Shown here: positions 37,894-47,307 of the stretch, one piece after another
Layout: every line of letters begins with the position of its first letter
Position numbering within the stretch: the stretch's first letter is position 1
Assembly (NCBI RefSeq): GCF_013408145.1
Contig: NZ_JACBZI010000001.1
Span: 2,556,001-2,620,000, forward strand
Reading direction: 5' to 3'
Source: Nocardioides marinus
GTDB lineage: Bacteria; Actinomycetota; Actinomycetes; Propionibacteriales; Nocardioidaceae
Length of the DNA stretch: 64,000 nucleotides
Position numbers and translations under genes: made by a program
The notes under the pieces: generated by a model
Told to the model about the DNA's origin: nothing
The model's input: only the letters and a program-made list of their open reading frames with translations
The model's database searches: none

Positions 37894-38781
37894 TCAGCCC
37901 AGGTGGTCGGCCAGGAACCCGGCGACCGCGGTGAGCATCGGCGTCGCCGCGTCGAACTGGTCGGGGTGGCGGTAGAAGCCGTGCACCTGCCCGAGGTACC
38001 GGGTGGCGGTCACGGTGACACCGGCCTCGGCCAGCCGCACCGCCAGCAACTCCCCCTCGTCGCGCAGCGGGTCGTGCTCGGCCGTCGTGACCAGGGTGGG
38101 CGGCAGCGTGTGCAGCCGCTCGCTGAGCAGCGGGGCGAGGTCGGGGTGGCGCAGGTCGTCGGGCGAGGCGGCGTACTGCTGCCAGTACCAGGCGGCCTCG
38201 CGGGGGTCGAAGCCGTCGGCGGCGGTGCGGTAGGAGTCGAAGCCGGCGGTGGGGTCGAGGAAGGGGTAGACCAGCGCGAGCGCCTGCACCCGGCCCGGGT
38301 TGCGCAGCGCTGCGACGAGGGCGAGGTTGCCGCCGGCGGAGTCGCCGTGCAGGCCGACCGGACCGGCCAGTCCCTCGTGCTCGGCCTGGTCGGCCAGCCA
38401 GGCCAGGACGGTGTCGACGTCGTCGGGCGCGGCCGGGAAGCGGTGCTCGGGCGGTCGGCGGTAGTCGACGCTGAGGACGGCCCGGCCCGAGCGCACCGCG
38501 AGCGAGCGCGCGAGGTTGTCGTGGACGTCCACGTCGTGGAAGACGAAGCCGCCCCCGTGCAGGTGCACGACGACACCCGGTGCCGCGCCGTCGGGGCGGT
38601 AGAGACGGCAGGGCACTCCCCCGGCGTCGACGTCGCGGACCTCGGCCACGGGGACGCGGGGCTGCGCGGCGGCCTCCGCCCGGGCGGCCAGACGCGACGC
38701 CTCGATGTCGAAGCCCTCGTCGAAGACCTTCTGCTCGCCTGCGGCGGCGTCGACCGCCCGGCGGGCCTGGGGGTGCAGCAT
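37894..38781 (-). CDS. Hormone-sensitive-lipase-type alpha/beta hydrolase
   Basis: 295 residues, carboxylesterase Aes-like. Oxyanion HLHGGGFVF, nucleophile GDSAGG, acid in TTAEHDPLRDEG, and catalytic His in GQVHGFYRHP. It hydrolyses short-chain esters in characterised relatives. It starts 13 bp after the LURP-one-like gene and is probably cotranscribed with it. Confidence 0.88.
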   Translation of the reverse strand: MLHPQARRAVDAAAGEQKVFDEGFDIEASRLAARAEAAAQPRVPVAEVRDVDAGGVPCRLYRPDGAAPGVVVHLHGGGFVFHDVDVHDNLARSLAVRSGRAVLSVDYRRPPEHRFPAAPDDVDTVLAWLADQAEHEGLAGPVGLHGDSAGGNLALVAALRNPGRVQALALVYPFLDPTAGFDSYRTAADGFDPREAAWYWQQYAASPDDLRHPDLAPLLSERLHTLPPTLVTTAEHDPLRDEGELLAVRLAEAGVTVTATRYLGQVHGFYRHPDQFDAATPMLTAVAGFLADHLG

Positions 38782-38794
38782 CCCGCGCCCCTGC

Positions 38795-39364
38795 TCAGCG
38801 CTGCATCAGCGCGTCGAGACCGACACCGATCGCCGCCGCGACCCGGAAGTCGACGCGCTGGTCGGGGACGTCGATCGTGTAGCGGTCGCGCAGCTTGAAC
38901 TGCCGCTCCGAGCTCATCAGCGGCGTGCCCTCGGCGCCGGTGAAGTCGAAGTGGATGGTGAGGAACGGCAGGTCCATGAAACGGCGCAGGATCGCGACGC
39001 CCTGGCTGCGCTCCTGGCCGGTGCCGGCGAAGCCGGGGCCCTCGACGTGGTAGGTCGAGCGCAGCAGGCTGGCCCCGAAGTCCTTGCGGAAGAAACCGAT
39101 CTGGCGGCGGTTCTCGTCGTAGATGTCGTAGCCGGCGTTGAGGTCGAGCTTCTTGCGCGCCTTGAAGCTGAAGACCGGGCGCTGCTTGGAGTCGTCGGTG
39201 TAGAAGGTGACCTCCTCCTTGAAGGCCAGCCGCTTCTGCTGGGCGACCGCCATCAGCGGGCCCTCGCTGCCGTCCGGGTTGGCCGCGACGATCTCGTAGC
39301 GGTTGGTCGTCATCGCGAAGCGCTGCTTGATGAAGAAGCGCGGGAGGTACATCTCGGCGGCCAT
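38795..39364 (-). CDS. LURP-one/phospholipid scramblase-like protein
   Basis: 189 residues; beta-rich sequence with LPRFFIKQRFAMTTNRYEIV, FKARKKLDLNAGYDIYDEN and a terminal GVGLDALMQR, resembling the LURP-one-related/Tubby C-terminal-like fold. Function in bacteria is unknown; relatives may bind membranes. ATG at 39364 lies 6 nt after TAGTTT (39371-39376), so a leaderless message is likely, with the esterase gene following. Confidence 0.7.
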   Translation of the reverse strand: MAAEMYLPRFFIKQRFAMTTNRYEIVAANPDGSEGPLMAVAQQKRLAFKEEVTFYTDDSKQRPVFSFKARKKLDLNAGYDIYDENRRQIGFFRKDFGASLLRSTYHVEGPGFAGTGQERSQGVAILRRFMDLPFLTIHFDFTGAEGTPLMSSERQFKLRDRYTIDVPDQRVDFRVAAAIGVGLDALMQR

Positions 39365-39370
39365 GCGCAG

Positions 39371-39376
39371 AAACTA
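39371..39376 (-). promoter_or_regulatory. -10 hexamer TAGTTT for the LURP-one-like gene
   Basis: It ends 6 nt before the ATG; leaderless mRNA predicted. Confidence 0.5.
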
Positions 39377-39493
39377 GCCGAGGACGCAGCCGGGGGGACG
39401 GGCGGCGGTTGCCGAAGCCGAGCACCTGCCCCGGCCCGAGCACGATGCGCCGGATTCGTCGCAGGACAGCACCAGGAGGTGGACGTCGACAAG

Positions 39494-39538
39494 AGTGTGG
39501 CGTTCCGGATCAACCTGGTTGATCCGGAACGCCACACT
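39494..39538. terminator. 22-bp-arm palindrome downstream of metG
   Basis: Perfect arms 39494-39515 and 39517-39538 with a single T between; 14 bp after the metG stop. No T-tract. Confidence 0.65.
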
Positions 39539-39552
39539 TCGCTCTCGCGGGC

Positions 39553-41352
39553 TCACCCCAGGCGGGCGAGCTCCTCCTCGACGACCGACGGGTCGAGCTT
39601 GGTGAACACCGGCGTCGGCTTGGCGATCGGGGTGCCGACGACGACGGGGCGCGACTCCCAGCGCGGTGTCGCGGAGTAGTCGCCGGTGATGACGGGGTAC
39701 GACGTCAGGCCGGCGCCGCTGTCGGGCTCGAGCTCCTCGACCTGCTCGATGACCGGCATCGGGAACAGGTCGCCCTCGCCGCCGAGCACGGCGTGCACCT
39801 TGTTGGCGGCGTGCGGCAGGAACGGCGCGAGCAGGGTGTTGCAGTCGCTGACGCACTGCAGCGCCACGTGCAGGACCGTGCCCAGCCGCTCGCGCTGGGA
39901 GTCGTCCTTCATCTTGTAGGGCTCGGTGACCGTGAGGTACTTGTTCACCTCGCCGACCACCCGCATCGCCTCGGCGATCGCGGCGCGCAGGCGGTGCCGC
40001 TCGATGAGCGAGCCGACGGACTCGAAGCCGCCGCGGACGGTGGCCAGGACCGTCTCGTCGACGTCCTCCAGCGGGCCGGCCGCGGGGACCTCGCCGAAGT
40101 TCTTGGCGACCATCGTGGCGGTGCGGTTGACCAGGTTGCCCCAGCCGGCGACGAGCTCGGAGTTGTTGCGGGTGACGAAGTCGGCCCAGGTGAAGGCGGC
40201 GTCGGAGGTCTCCGGGCCGGCGGCGCAGATGAAGTAGCGCAGCGGGTCGGGGCCGTAGCGCTCGAGCATGTCGCGGACGTAGATCACGTGGCCGCGGCTG
40301 GTGGAGAACTGGGCGTCGCCGAAGGTGAGGAACTCGCTGGAGACGACCTCGGTGGGCAGGTTGAGCACGCCGTACGAGCCGGGCTCGCCGCCGCGCGCAC
40401 CGGCACCGTTGTGGGCGAGCAGCTCGGCGGGCCAGATCTGGGAGTGGAAGACGATGTTGTCCTTGCCCATGAAGTAGAACGCCTCGGCGTCGGTGTCGTT
40501 CCACCACTCGCGCCACTTCTCCGGCTCACCGAGACGACGGGCCCACTCGATCGAGGCCGAGAGGTAGCCGATGACCGCGTCGAACCAGACGTAGAGGCGC
40601 TTGTTGGGCTGGTCCTCCCAGCCCGGGACCGGGATGCCCCAGTCGATGTCGCGCGTCATGGCGCGCGGACGGATCTCCTCGAGGATGTTCTGGGAGAACT
40701 TGATGACGTTGGGCCGCCAGGTGCCCGAGGCCTCGCGGCCGTCGAGCCACTCCCCCAGCGCGTCGGCGACGGCGGGCAGGTCGAGGAACCAGTGCTGGGT
40801 CTCGACGAACTGTGGGGTCTCCCCGTTGATCTTCGAGCGCGGCTCGAGCAGGTCGGTGGGGTCAAGCTGGTTGCCGCAGTTGTCGCACTGGTCGCCGCGC
40901 GCGTCGGCGTACTTGCAGATCGGGCAGGTGCCCTCGATGTAGCGGTCGGGCAGGGTGCGGCCCGTGGACGGGCTGATCGCCGACAGCGAGGTCTGCTCGA
41001 CCATGTAGCCGTTGCGCAGGCAGGTCGAGAACATCTCCTGCACCACGCGGTAGTGGTTGCCGGTGGTGGTGCGGGTGAACAGGTCGTAGGAGAGCCCCAG
41101 GCCCTGGAGGTCCTCGACGATGACGCGGTTGCTGTCGTCGGCCAGCTCGCGCGCGGTCTTCCCCTCCTTGTCGGCCGTGACGAGGATCGGGGTGCCGTGC
41201 TCGTCGGTGCCGGAGACCATGAGCACGTCGTGGCCCGCCATCCGCATGTACCGGCTGAAGACGTCGGAGGGCACGCCGAAACCGGCCACGTGGCCGATGT
41301 GGCGCGGGCCGTTGGCGTACGGCCAGGCGACGGCGGACAGGACTCTGCTCAT
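39553..41352 (-). CDS. metG: Methionyl-tRNA synthetase
   Basis: 599 residues, class I. HIGH at 18-21 ([10 protein letters not shown]), zinc-binding knuckle [22 protein letters not shown] equivalent FSTSRG, and an anticodon-binding helical domain. It lacks the extra C-terminal dimerisation/tRNA-binding domain. ATG at 41352 ([10 protein letters not shown]) is supported by TAGGAT 7 nt upstream. It is divergent from the GPP34 gene 65 bp away. Confidence 0.97.
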   Translation of the reverse strand: MSRVLSAVAWPYANGPRHIGHVAGFGVPSDVFSRYMRMAGHDVLMVSGTDEHGTPILVTADKEGKTARELADDSNRVIVEDLQGLGLSYDLFTRTTTGNHYRVVQEMFSTCLRNGYMVEQTSLSAISPSTGRTLPDRYIEGTCPICKYADARGDQCDNCGNQLDPTDLLEPRSKINGETPQFVETQHWFLDLPAVADALGEWLDGREASGTWRPNVIKFSQNILEEIRPRAMTRDIDWGIPVPGWEDQPNKRLYVWFDAVIGYLSASIEWARRLGEPEKWREWWNDTDAEAFYFMGKDNIVFHSQIWPAELLAHNGAGARGGEPGSYGVLNLPTEVVSSEFLTFGDAQFSTSRGHVIYVRDMLERYGPDPLRYFICAAGPETSDAAFTWADFVTRNNSELVAGWGNLVNRTATMVAKNFGEVPAAGPLEDVDETVLATVRGGFESVGSLIERHRLRAAIAEAMRVVGEVNKYLTVTEPYKMKDDSQRERLGTVLHVALQCVSDCNTLLAPFLPHAANKVHAVLGGEGDLFPMPVIEQVEELEPDSGAGLTSYPVITGDYSATPRWESRPVVVGTPIAKPTPVFTKLDPSVVEEELARLG

Positions 41353-41359
41353 GACCACG

Positions 41360-41365
41360 ATCCTA
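41360..41365 (-). promoter_or_regulatory. -10 hexamer TAGGAT for metG
   Basis: It ends 7 nt before the metG ATG; same hexamer and spacing as valS. Confidence 0.5.
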
Positions 41366-41417
41366 GGGATCCCCACGACCGGTTTCCGAGCCGGTGGTCA
41401 TGGGGCAGGGTCGGGAC

Positions 41418-42104
41418 ATGGACCTGCTGCTCGCCGAGGACCTCATGCTCCTGCTCCTCGACGACGAGACGGGAGCGGTGCGACAGACCCACCTGCGCCC
41501 GCTGCTGGGCGGCGCGGTGCTCGCCGACCTCGCCCTGGGCGGCGCCGTGGACGTCGAGGAGAAGCGGGGCTTCTGGCACACCGCGCGGGTCCACCCCGTG
41601 GCCGGCCGGCGGCCCGCGGACCCGGTCCTGGCTGCGGCGTACGACGAGGTGGCGGCCAAGCCGCGCTCGGCCCAGGACCTCGTCAACCGCATCGGCAAGC
41701 CCCTGAAGGACGACCTCACCGAGCGGTTGGTCGAGCGCGGGCTCGTGCGTCGCGAGGAGCACCGGGTGCTCGGCCTCTTCCCGACCACGCGCTGGCCCGC
41801 CGAGGACGCCGCCCACGAGCAGGAGGTACGCCGGCGTCTCGGCGACCTCCTGGTGCGCGGCCTCACCCCGGACCCTCGGACGGTGGCCCTGGTGGCACTG
41901 CTCTCGGCGGTCGACCTGACGCACAAGGTCGTGGACCGCGAGGGGCTGCCCGGTGCGGAGGTGCGCAAGCGCGGGAAGAAGCTGGTCGAGCAGATGGACG
42001 ACGGCGAGTGGGCCGCGAAGGCGGTGCGCGACGCGGTCGCCGCGATCACGGCGGCCGCTGCGACCGCTGCGGTGGCCGGCGGCGCGGCCGCCGCCAGCGG
42101 CTGA
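41418..42104 (+). CDS. GPP34-family (Golgi phosphoprotein 3-like) protein
   Basis: 228 residues. N-terminus MDLLLAEDLMLLLLDDETG and GGAVLADLALGGAVDV are typical of the GPP34 family, which in eukaryotes binds phosphatidylinositol 4-phosphate. The C-terminus is Ala-rich. In actinobacteria these proteins are common and uncharacterised; a peripheral membrane role is possible. ATG at 41418 is 6 nt after CAGGGT (41406-41411). An upstream GTG at 41394 would add 8 residues. Confidence 0.82.
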   Translation: MDLLLAEDLMLLLLDDETGAVRQTHLRPLLGGAVLADLALGGAVDVEEKRGFWHTARVHPVAGRRPADPVLAAAYDEVAAKPRSAQDLVNRIGKPLKDDLTERLVERGLVRREEHRVLGLFPTTRWPAEDAAHEQEVRRRLGDLLVRGLTPDPRTVALVALLSAVDLTHKVVDREGLPGAEVRKRGKKLVEQMDDGEWAAKAVRDAVAAITAAAATAAVAGGAAAASG

Positions 42105-42159
42105 GGCCGGTCCCGACCGCCTCCCGGCTCGCGCCGGGTCGGTTCGGGGCCGGGCCGGC

Positions 42160-43422
42160 TCAGCTCCAGCGCTTGACGTGGAGGTGCGTGCGTCGGCGGA
42201 TCTCGGGGAGCTTGGCGTAGAGGCGGTCGCCCGGGCAGGCGGTGTCGTTGGTGTCGCGGTGCCCGTCGATGACCTTCAGCTTCACCCAGCCCTTGGGGTA
42301 CTTGTCCGAGCCGTGGCTGTAGACGCGGGTGCGCCCTCGCGGCTTGCGGTCGTAGCGGTCGAGCTTCCAGGCGGCCAGCCGGACGACGGCGGTGACGATG
42401 CGGTCCACGGCTGCCGCGGACTCGTAGTTGCCGATCACGGCGATGCCGACCGAGGTGTGGTTGAAGCCCAGGGTGTGGGCGCCGCGGATCGGTCGGCTGG
42501 GCCCGCCGGCCCGGCCCACCCAGGTCCGGCCGAACCGGTCGACCAGGAAGTTGTAGCCGATGTCGGACCACCCCAGCGAGCGCGTGTGGTAGCGGTAGAA
42601 CGAGCGGATCAGGGCGGGGACGTCCTGGCGGGAGTAGTCGTTGCCCGAGGCCGTGTGGTGCACGTGGACCTGCTGGATCGTGCGGCACAGGACGGGCTTG
42701 CCGTCGCGCCACGACTCGTCGGCGCCCCAGTCCTTGCGGCTGCGCAGGTCCGGCTGCGGGGCACGGACCTTCGCCCTGGTCGTGGGCTCCCCCGTCGGGT
42801 CGGTCGGCTCGACCGCCGGGTCCTCGCCCGGGTCAGCCGTGGGCGAGGTCGTGGCACTGGGCTCGTCACTGGGCTCGTCGGTGGGGTCCTCCCCGGGGTC
42901 GGCACCGGCGCGGGCAGCTGCCGCGGTGTCCCGACCGGGGTCGACGAGGGAGAGCCGCAGCCCGTCGGGTCTCGCGCCGCCGAGGGAGACCTCCACGCCG
43001 TCCGCCGACCCGACCCACAGCGGCTGGGTGCCCCGCCGCGCGGCCCGGCCCTCGGCGGTGCTCGTGTCCGGCCCGTCGGTGAGGAGCGGCAGCGTGCGCC
43101 AGGAGGTCCAGGAGCCCGCCTGCCGCGTGCGCACCCGCACCCGGGTCGGGGTCCTCGCCCCGGCGTCCCACGTGAGGCCGACCAGCGCGAACGCCTCGGT
43201 GTCCATCGGCCCGGTGCGCCACGTGCTGTCCGAGCCGCGGGCGGCCGAGCGAGGCGCCTCGAGCGGCACCTCGTCGGCGGGCAGTCGCGCTGAGCCGGTC
43301 TCGGCGGAGACCCGAGCGGCGAGCGGCACCGTCACAGCAGCACCGAGGGCGGCCGCGCCGCCCAGGAGGCGGCGGCGGTGGACGGGGGGAAGAGCGAGAC
43401 GCCGAGACATCACCTCCATCAT
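42160..43422 (-). CDS. Secreted N-acetylmuramoyl-L-alanine amidase, PGRP type
   Basis: 420 residues. A twin-arginine-like N-terminus (RRRLLGGAAALGAAVTVPLA) suggests export. Residues ~45-160 are a beta-rich domain, then an acidic Pro/Thr/Asp linker (DEPSDEPSATTSPTADPGED), then an amidase_2/PGRP domain with zinc ligands in VHVHHTA and HRDTNDTACPG and SVGIAVIGNYE. It cleaves peptide stems from muramic acid. The start is uncertain: ATG at 43422, or MSRRLALP at 43410. Confidence 0.88.
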   Translation of the reverse strand: MMEVMSRRLALPPVHRRRLLGGAAALGAAVTVPLAARVSAETGSARLPADEVPLEAPRSAARGSDSTWRTGPMDTEAFALVGLTWDAGARTPTRVRVRTRQAGSWTSWRTLPLLTDGPDTSTAEGRAARRGTQPLWVGSADGVEVSLGGARPDGLRLSLVDPGRDTAAAARAGADPGEDPTDEPSDEPSATTSPTADPGEDPAVEPTDPTGEPTTRAKVRAPQPDLRSRKDWGADESWRDGKPVLCRTIQQVHVHHTASGNDYSRQDVPALIRSFYRYHTRSLGWSDIGYNFLVDRFGRTWVGRAGGPSRPIRGAHTLGFNHTSVGIAVIGNYESAAAVDRIVTAVVRLAAWKLDRYDRKPRGRTRVYSHGSDKYPKGWVKLKVIDGHRDTNDTACPGDRLYAKLPEIRRRTHLHVKRWS

Positions 43423-43495
43423 GCGTCACACCGGTCACAGGTGTCGACCGGCGCGGGTGAGTCACCCACCCGGTCGGGTGCGGCAGGGTCGACCC

Positions 43496-44734
43496 ATGCA
43501 GCCCACCGTCGTACCCCTCCCGGTCTCGGCCGTCTCCAGTCTCGGTGGCTGGCGCGCCTCACGCCCCGTCCGGCGGCTCGCGGCGGTCCTGCGGCCGTTC
43601 TGGGTGGTGCCGGCGACGTGGTGCCTGATGGCGCTGGGGCTGGGCCTGGCGCTCCCCTACGTCGAGCTCACGTGGCTCGTCGACCGGGTGCCGCTGCTGT
43701 TCCCAGGAGGTGTCGACGGGGCGCGCAGCGTGCTGTCCACCATCGCCGGCGCGATGATCTCGGTGACCGGCCTGGTCTTCTCGATCACGATGGTGGTGCT
43801 GCAGCTGGCCGCCAGCCAGTACTCCCCACGCGTCCTGCGGACCTTCCTGGAGGACCGCCTGACCCAGCACACGCTCGGGGCCTTCGCGGCCTCGTTCGTC
43901 TACGCCCTCACCGTGCTGCGCTCGGTCGACGGGACGGTCGAGCGAGCCGCCGAGGGGCAGGACGTCCCGCAGCTGGGCGTCAGCCTGGCCTACGTGCTGG
44001 TGCTGGTGGCCGTGGCGATGTTCCTGGCCTTCATCCACCGCATCACCACGTCCGTGGGCGTCGCCAGCATCCTCCAGCGCACCGCCCGGGACTGCCGGGC
44101 GCTGCTCGACGAGGGGCAGCACTCGGGCTGGCCCGTCGAGCGGCCGGCGCTGCCCGACCTGCCCGGCCCGCACGTGCTCGTCGCCCCCCGCAGCGGCTAC
44201 CTCGACCGGATCGACGTCATCCCGCTCGTCCGCGCTGCGCGGGCGCAGGAGGCGCGGGTGGAGGTGCTGGTGCCGCTCGGGGACTTCGTGGTGGAGGGCA
44301 GCCCCCTGCTGGCCGTCCACGGCCGACCGGCGCAGGACCCTGAGTCGCTGCTGTGCCGGGTGTCGCTGGTCGCGGACCGCAGCATGGAGCAGGACGTCGG
44401 CTACGGCGTACGACGCCTGGTCGACGTGGCCGAGCGCGCGCTCTCGCCCGGGGTCAACGACCCCACCACCGCCGTGCAGGTCCTCGACCAGCTGCACGAC
44501 CTGCTGCGGCGGATGCTGACCGCGCCGGGCACCTGGCCGGTGCGGCTGGACGAGGAGGGCGTGCCGCGGCTGGTGCTGCGCTCACCCGCCACCGACGAGG
44601 CGGTCCGCGAGGCCCTCTCCGACATCGCCCACTGGGGCGCCGAGCACCGCAGGGTCCGCGAGCGGGTGGAGCGGGTGCTCGCCGAGCTCCGGGTCTCAGC
44701 GCTGCCCGAGCACCGGGCCGCCCTCGACCTCTGA
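43496..44734 (+). CDS. DUF2254 membrane protein
   Basis: 412 residues. Four hydrophobic spans within the first ~190 residues, including GAMISVTGLVFSITMVVLQLA, followed by QYSPRVLRTFLEDRLTQHTLG, the DUF2254 hallmark. The cytosolic C-terminal part contains RALSPGVNDPTTAVQVLDQL. Function unknown. ATG at 43496 sits 6 nt after CAGGGT (43484-43489). Divergent from the amidase. Confidence 0.85.
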   Translation: MQPTVVPLPVSAVSSLGGWRASRPVRRLAAVLRPFWVVPATWCLMALGLGLALPYVELTWLVDRVPLLFPGGVDGARSVLSTIAGAMISVTGLVFSITMVVLQLAASQYSPRVLRTFLEDRLTQHTLGAFAASFVYALTVLRSVDGTVERAAEGQDVPQLGVSLAYVLVLVAVAMFLAFIHRITTSVGVASILQRTARDCRALLDEGQHSGWPVERPALPDLPGPHVLVAPRSGYLDRIDVIPLVRAARAQEARVEVLVPLGDFVVEGSPLLAVHGRPAQDPESLLCRVSLVADRSMEQDVGYGVRRLVDVAERALSPGVNDPTTAVQVLDQLHDLLRRMLTAPGTWPVRLDEEGVPRLVLRSPATDEAVREALSDIAHWGAEHRRVRERVERVLAELRVSALPEHRAALDL

Positions 44735-44758
44735 GTCGCCCCGCACGGGTCCAGGCAG

Positions 44759-44813
44759 GCCGAACCGGCGCACCCTTCCGTGCACGTCGTACGGAAGGGT
44801 GCGCCGGCTCGGC
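44759..44813. terminator. 23-bp-arm hairpin between convergent genes
   Basis: Arms 44759-44781 and 44791-44813 with one A-C mismatch and a 9-nt loop. The outer stem (GCCGAACCGGCG) resembles the palindromes at 18945 and 21639, the inner stem differs. Confidence 0.6.
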
Positions 44814-44819
44814 GAGAGG

Positions 44820-45419
44820 TCAGCTGAAGTCGAGCTCGGCGGTGCGTGAGCGCTTGAGCTCGAAGAAGTGCGGGTAGCCGGCGAGCAGGACGGCACCGTC
44901 CCACAGCTTCCCGGCCTCCTCGCCGCGCGGGATCGAGGTCAGCACGGGCCCGAAGAAGGCGGTGCCGTTGACGGCGATGGTGGGGGTGCCGACCTCGTCG
45001 CCGACCTGGTCCATGCCGGCGTGGTGGGACTTCTTGATCGCGTCGTCGTAGGACGAGTCGTCCCACGCGTCGAGCAGCGAGGCGGGCAGGTCCACCTCCG
45101 CCAGCGCCTCGGCCACGACCTCCCTGGTCGCCCCACGACCGTCGGTGTGGGCACGGGTCCCGATGGCGGTGTAGAGGGGCAGGACCACGTCGTCGCCGCC
45201 CTCCTCGATGGCCGCGCGCACGACGCGCACCGGGCCCCACGCGTCGGCCAGCATCGCGCGGTAGTCGTCGGGGATGTCCTTGTCCTCGTTGAGGTAGGCC
45301 AGCGACATCTGGTGCCACGACACCTCGACGTCACGGACCTCTGCGACCTCCAGGATCCACCGCGAGGTGATCCAGGCGAAGGGGCACAGCGGGTCGAACC
45401 AGAAGTCAGCCTTGTCCAT
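44820..45419 (-). CDS. Mycothiol-dependent nitroreductase (Rv2466c-like, DsbA fold)
   Basis: 199 residues, co-linear with M. tuberculosis Rv2466c: DFWFDPLCP...WITSRWILEV, AWGPVRVV, KKSHHAGMDQVG, VNGTAFFGPVL and PRGEEAGKLWD. The thioredoxin motif is CPFA (Cys12), lacking the second Cys of Rv2466c's CPWC. It probably transfers electrons from mycothiol to substrates by a monothiol mechanism. Presence implies that the organism makes mycothiol. Confidence 0.9.
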   Translation of the reverse strand: MDKADFWFDPLCPFAWITSRWILEVAEVRDVEVSWHQMSLAYLNEDKDIPDDYRAMLADAWGPVRVVRAAIEEGGDDVVLPLYTAIGTRAHTDGRGATREVVAEALAEVDLPASLLDAWDDSSYDDAIKKSHHAGMDQVGDEVGTPTIAVNGTAFFGPVLTSIPRGEEAGKLWDGAVLLAGYPHFFELKRSRTAELDFS

Positions 45420-45481
45420 GCCAGGGCCAACCGAACCGGACCACGGTCCTATTCCTGGCCTGTTCCTCGCCTGGTCCTTGC

Positions 45482-47161
45482 CTAGTCCTTGCCGGTGTCC
45501 GACCCGTCCTCGGCGGGGACGTCGCGGGGCACCCGGACGGTGACCACGTCGCGGGAGCGCCCGATGACCTCGGTGCCGAGGTAGACCACCCGGATCCGGT
45601 GCTTGCCGGGCTCGACGTTGCGCAGCTTCACCTTCCCGGCGCCGCCCTCGACCCTGGTCTCGACCTCGCGCCCGTCGACCTTGACCACCACGGGCCCGGC
45701 CGGACCGTCGACGCCGCGGGCCTCGACCAGCAGGTCGAGCACCACGTGACGGCGTACGTCGGGCTTGCGGCGGGTGCCCTTGTCGACCATCTTGACCCGG
45801 GCCTCGGCGGTGGTGCGCGAGGTGGTCGTCGTGCGGTGCTCCGCCTCGAGCACCTGCGTCTGCGTGGCGTAGCCGCGGCGACTGACCTCGACCTCCACCG
45901 CCACGAGGCGACCGACGTCAGCGGTGCCCAGGCGGTAGCGCAGACCGTCGCGGCCGTCGACCGGCTTGCCGTCGCGCAGCCAGGTGTAGGTGACCTCGGC
46001 GTCCTCGGGCGTGACCACGGTCCCCGGCTCGACCTCCAGCCGCTCGCCGCGGGCCGGGTTGCCGCCGAGCCTCCACGGCTCGTCGAGCACGATCCGGCCC
46101 GGGGCGACGCGCTCGGTGGCCGGGGAGGTCACCACGAGGTCGTGGTAGCCCTCGCGCACGGCCGTGACCCGCGAGGTGATCCTGGCGTCCATCAGCCCGG
46201 GTGTGAGCTTGAGACGGTTGCCGGTCGCGCCCTCGATCGGCTCGCCGTCGGCGAGCCACTGCACGGTCGTCGAGTCCGCGGCCGGCTCGAAGGCCCCGCG
46301 GCTCGTCGTGAGCGTCTCGGCGACGCGCACCGTGCCCTCGAGGGCCGGCGCGGCCGCCGCGACGAGGGTCCCCGGCTGCACCTTGCGGCTGCGCGGGGTG
46401 GAGGCGATGCCGTCGACGTAGCCCTTGCTGCGGGCGGTGACGACGACGCTCAGGCGGGTCTTGCGCTGCGCCGGCGTCGGGGTGAACGTGGGCTCGGTCG
46501 CTCCGGGGATCGGCTTGCCGGCGGCGTACCACTGCAGCTTCTCGTCGGCCGAGGGCGTCCAGCTGCCCGCGCTCGCGCGCAGCGTCTCCCCGACCGCGGC
46601 GTCGCCGGTGATCGTGGGCTGCTCGGTCGCCTCGACCTCGCGGTCGTTGAAGTGGATGAACCCGGTGGGCCAGTAGCGGTCGCCCTTGGTGATGCGGCGC
46701 CAGTGGAAGTCGCCACCCCAGAAGTCCTCCGAGACGATGATCTCGCGGTTGGAGACCACCTCCTCGACGTAGGCGACGTGGCCGTTGGAGCCGGCGTAGC
46801 CCTGGTGGCTGTCCCACCAGGCCACGGAGCCGACCATCGGGGTGTCGTCGGTGATCCGCGACATCGCGTGGCCCCAGTTGGAGGCGTTGCCGCCGCCGTC
46901 CCAGGGACGCTCGGGGGACATCCCGCTCTGCACCATCCGGTAGGCCACGTAGTTGGTGCAGTTGTGACCGGTGTACATCCGCCACCACATGCGGTCGTTG
47001 TTCGCGCGGTAGCCACGGTTGCCGTAGCCCTTGTCGGCGCACCCGGAGTACCCGTCGCACAGGGCGACCTGCCCCGCCGTGGCCGAGGGCGCGAATGATA
47101 GGCCCACGAGGAGGAGAAGAGTCGTGAGCGACACGCCGATCAGGCCACGGATCCTGGTCAC
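45482..47161 (-). CDS. Secreted CHAP-domain hydrolase with repeat modules
   Basis: 559 residues. Signal peptide (LIGVSLTTLLLLVGLSFAPSATA), CHAP domain with catalytic Cys68 (GHNCTNYVAYR) and His128 (SNGHVAYVEEV), then three repeats of about 90 residues sharing W.A.G.PI.GAT....TP, and a basic C-terminal module (VVVKVDGREVETRVEGGAGK). It is a probable peptidoglycan hydrolase. GTG at 47161. A 25-bp AT-rich inverted repeat lies upstream. Confidence 0.86.
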   Translation of the reverse strand: MTRIRGLIGVSLTTLLLLVGLSFAPSATAGQVALCDGYSGCADKGYGNRGYRANNDRMWWRMYTGHNCTNYVAYRMVQSGMSPERPWDGGGNASNWGHAMSRITDDTPMVGSVAWWDSHQGYAGSNGHVAYVEEVVSNREIIVSEDFWGGDFHWRRITKGDRYWPTGFIHFNDREVEATEQPTITGDAAVGETLRASAGSWTPSADEKLQWYAAGKPIPGATEPTFTPTPAQRKTRLSVVVTARSKGYVDGIASTPRSRKVQPGTLVAAAAPALEGTVRVAETLTTSRGAFEPAADSTTVQWLADGEPIEGATGNRLKLTPGLMDARITSRVTAVREGYHDLVVTSPATERVAPGRIVLDEPWRLGGNPARGERLEVEPGTVVTPEDAEVTYTWLRDGKPVDGRDGLRYRLGTADVGRLVAVEVEVSRRGYATQTQVLEAEHRTTTTSRTTAEARVKMVDKGTRRKPDVRRHVVLDLLVEARGVDGPAGPVVVKVDGREVETRVEGGAGKVKLRNVEPGKHRIRVVYLGTEVIGRSRDVVTVRVPRDVPAEDGSDTGKD

Positions 47162-47203
47162 GAGCCGTGAGTAAACCGCATGTCAAGCACCGACACGCCG
47201 ACC

Positions 47204-47228
47204 GTGACCAAATTTTCACATTGGTCAC
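47204..47228. promoter_or_regulatory. Inverted repeat between CHAP gene and pepN
   Basis: GTGACCAA (47204-47211) and TTGGTCAC (47221-47228), 9-bp A/T-rich spacer. On the minus strand it also reads as two near-tandem TGTGA half-sites. A regulator such as an MtrA- or CRP-type protein could bind here; the identity is not resolved. Confidence 0.5.
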
Positions 47229-47294
47229 AGCAGTCCCGTGCGCCCCCTGAGCCCCGTGCCACCCGCCGCTGGGAAACCGCTCGACAGGCGGTGA

Positions 47295-47300
47295 CATGAT
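47295..47300 (+). promoter_or_regulatory. -10-like CATGAT for pepN
   Basis: It ends 7 nt before ATG 47308; the same hexamer precedes glbO. Confidence 0.4.
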
Positions 47301-47307
47301 CGGCGCC

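Noticed and set aside
37894..38781. Possible LipP homologue in the mycobacterial order
   Set aside because: HGGG and GDSAGG motifs mark a hormone-sensitive-lipase-type esterase, not a beta-lactamase-fold LipP.
47162..47307. c-di-AMP (ydaO) riboswitch upstream of the CHAP hydrolase
   Set aside because: The gap is only 146 bp, shared with pepN, and the conserved ydaO motifs are not visible.
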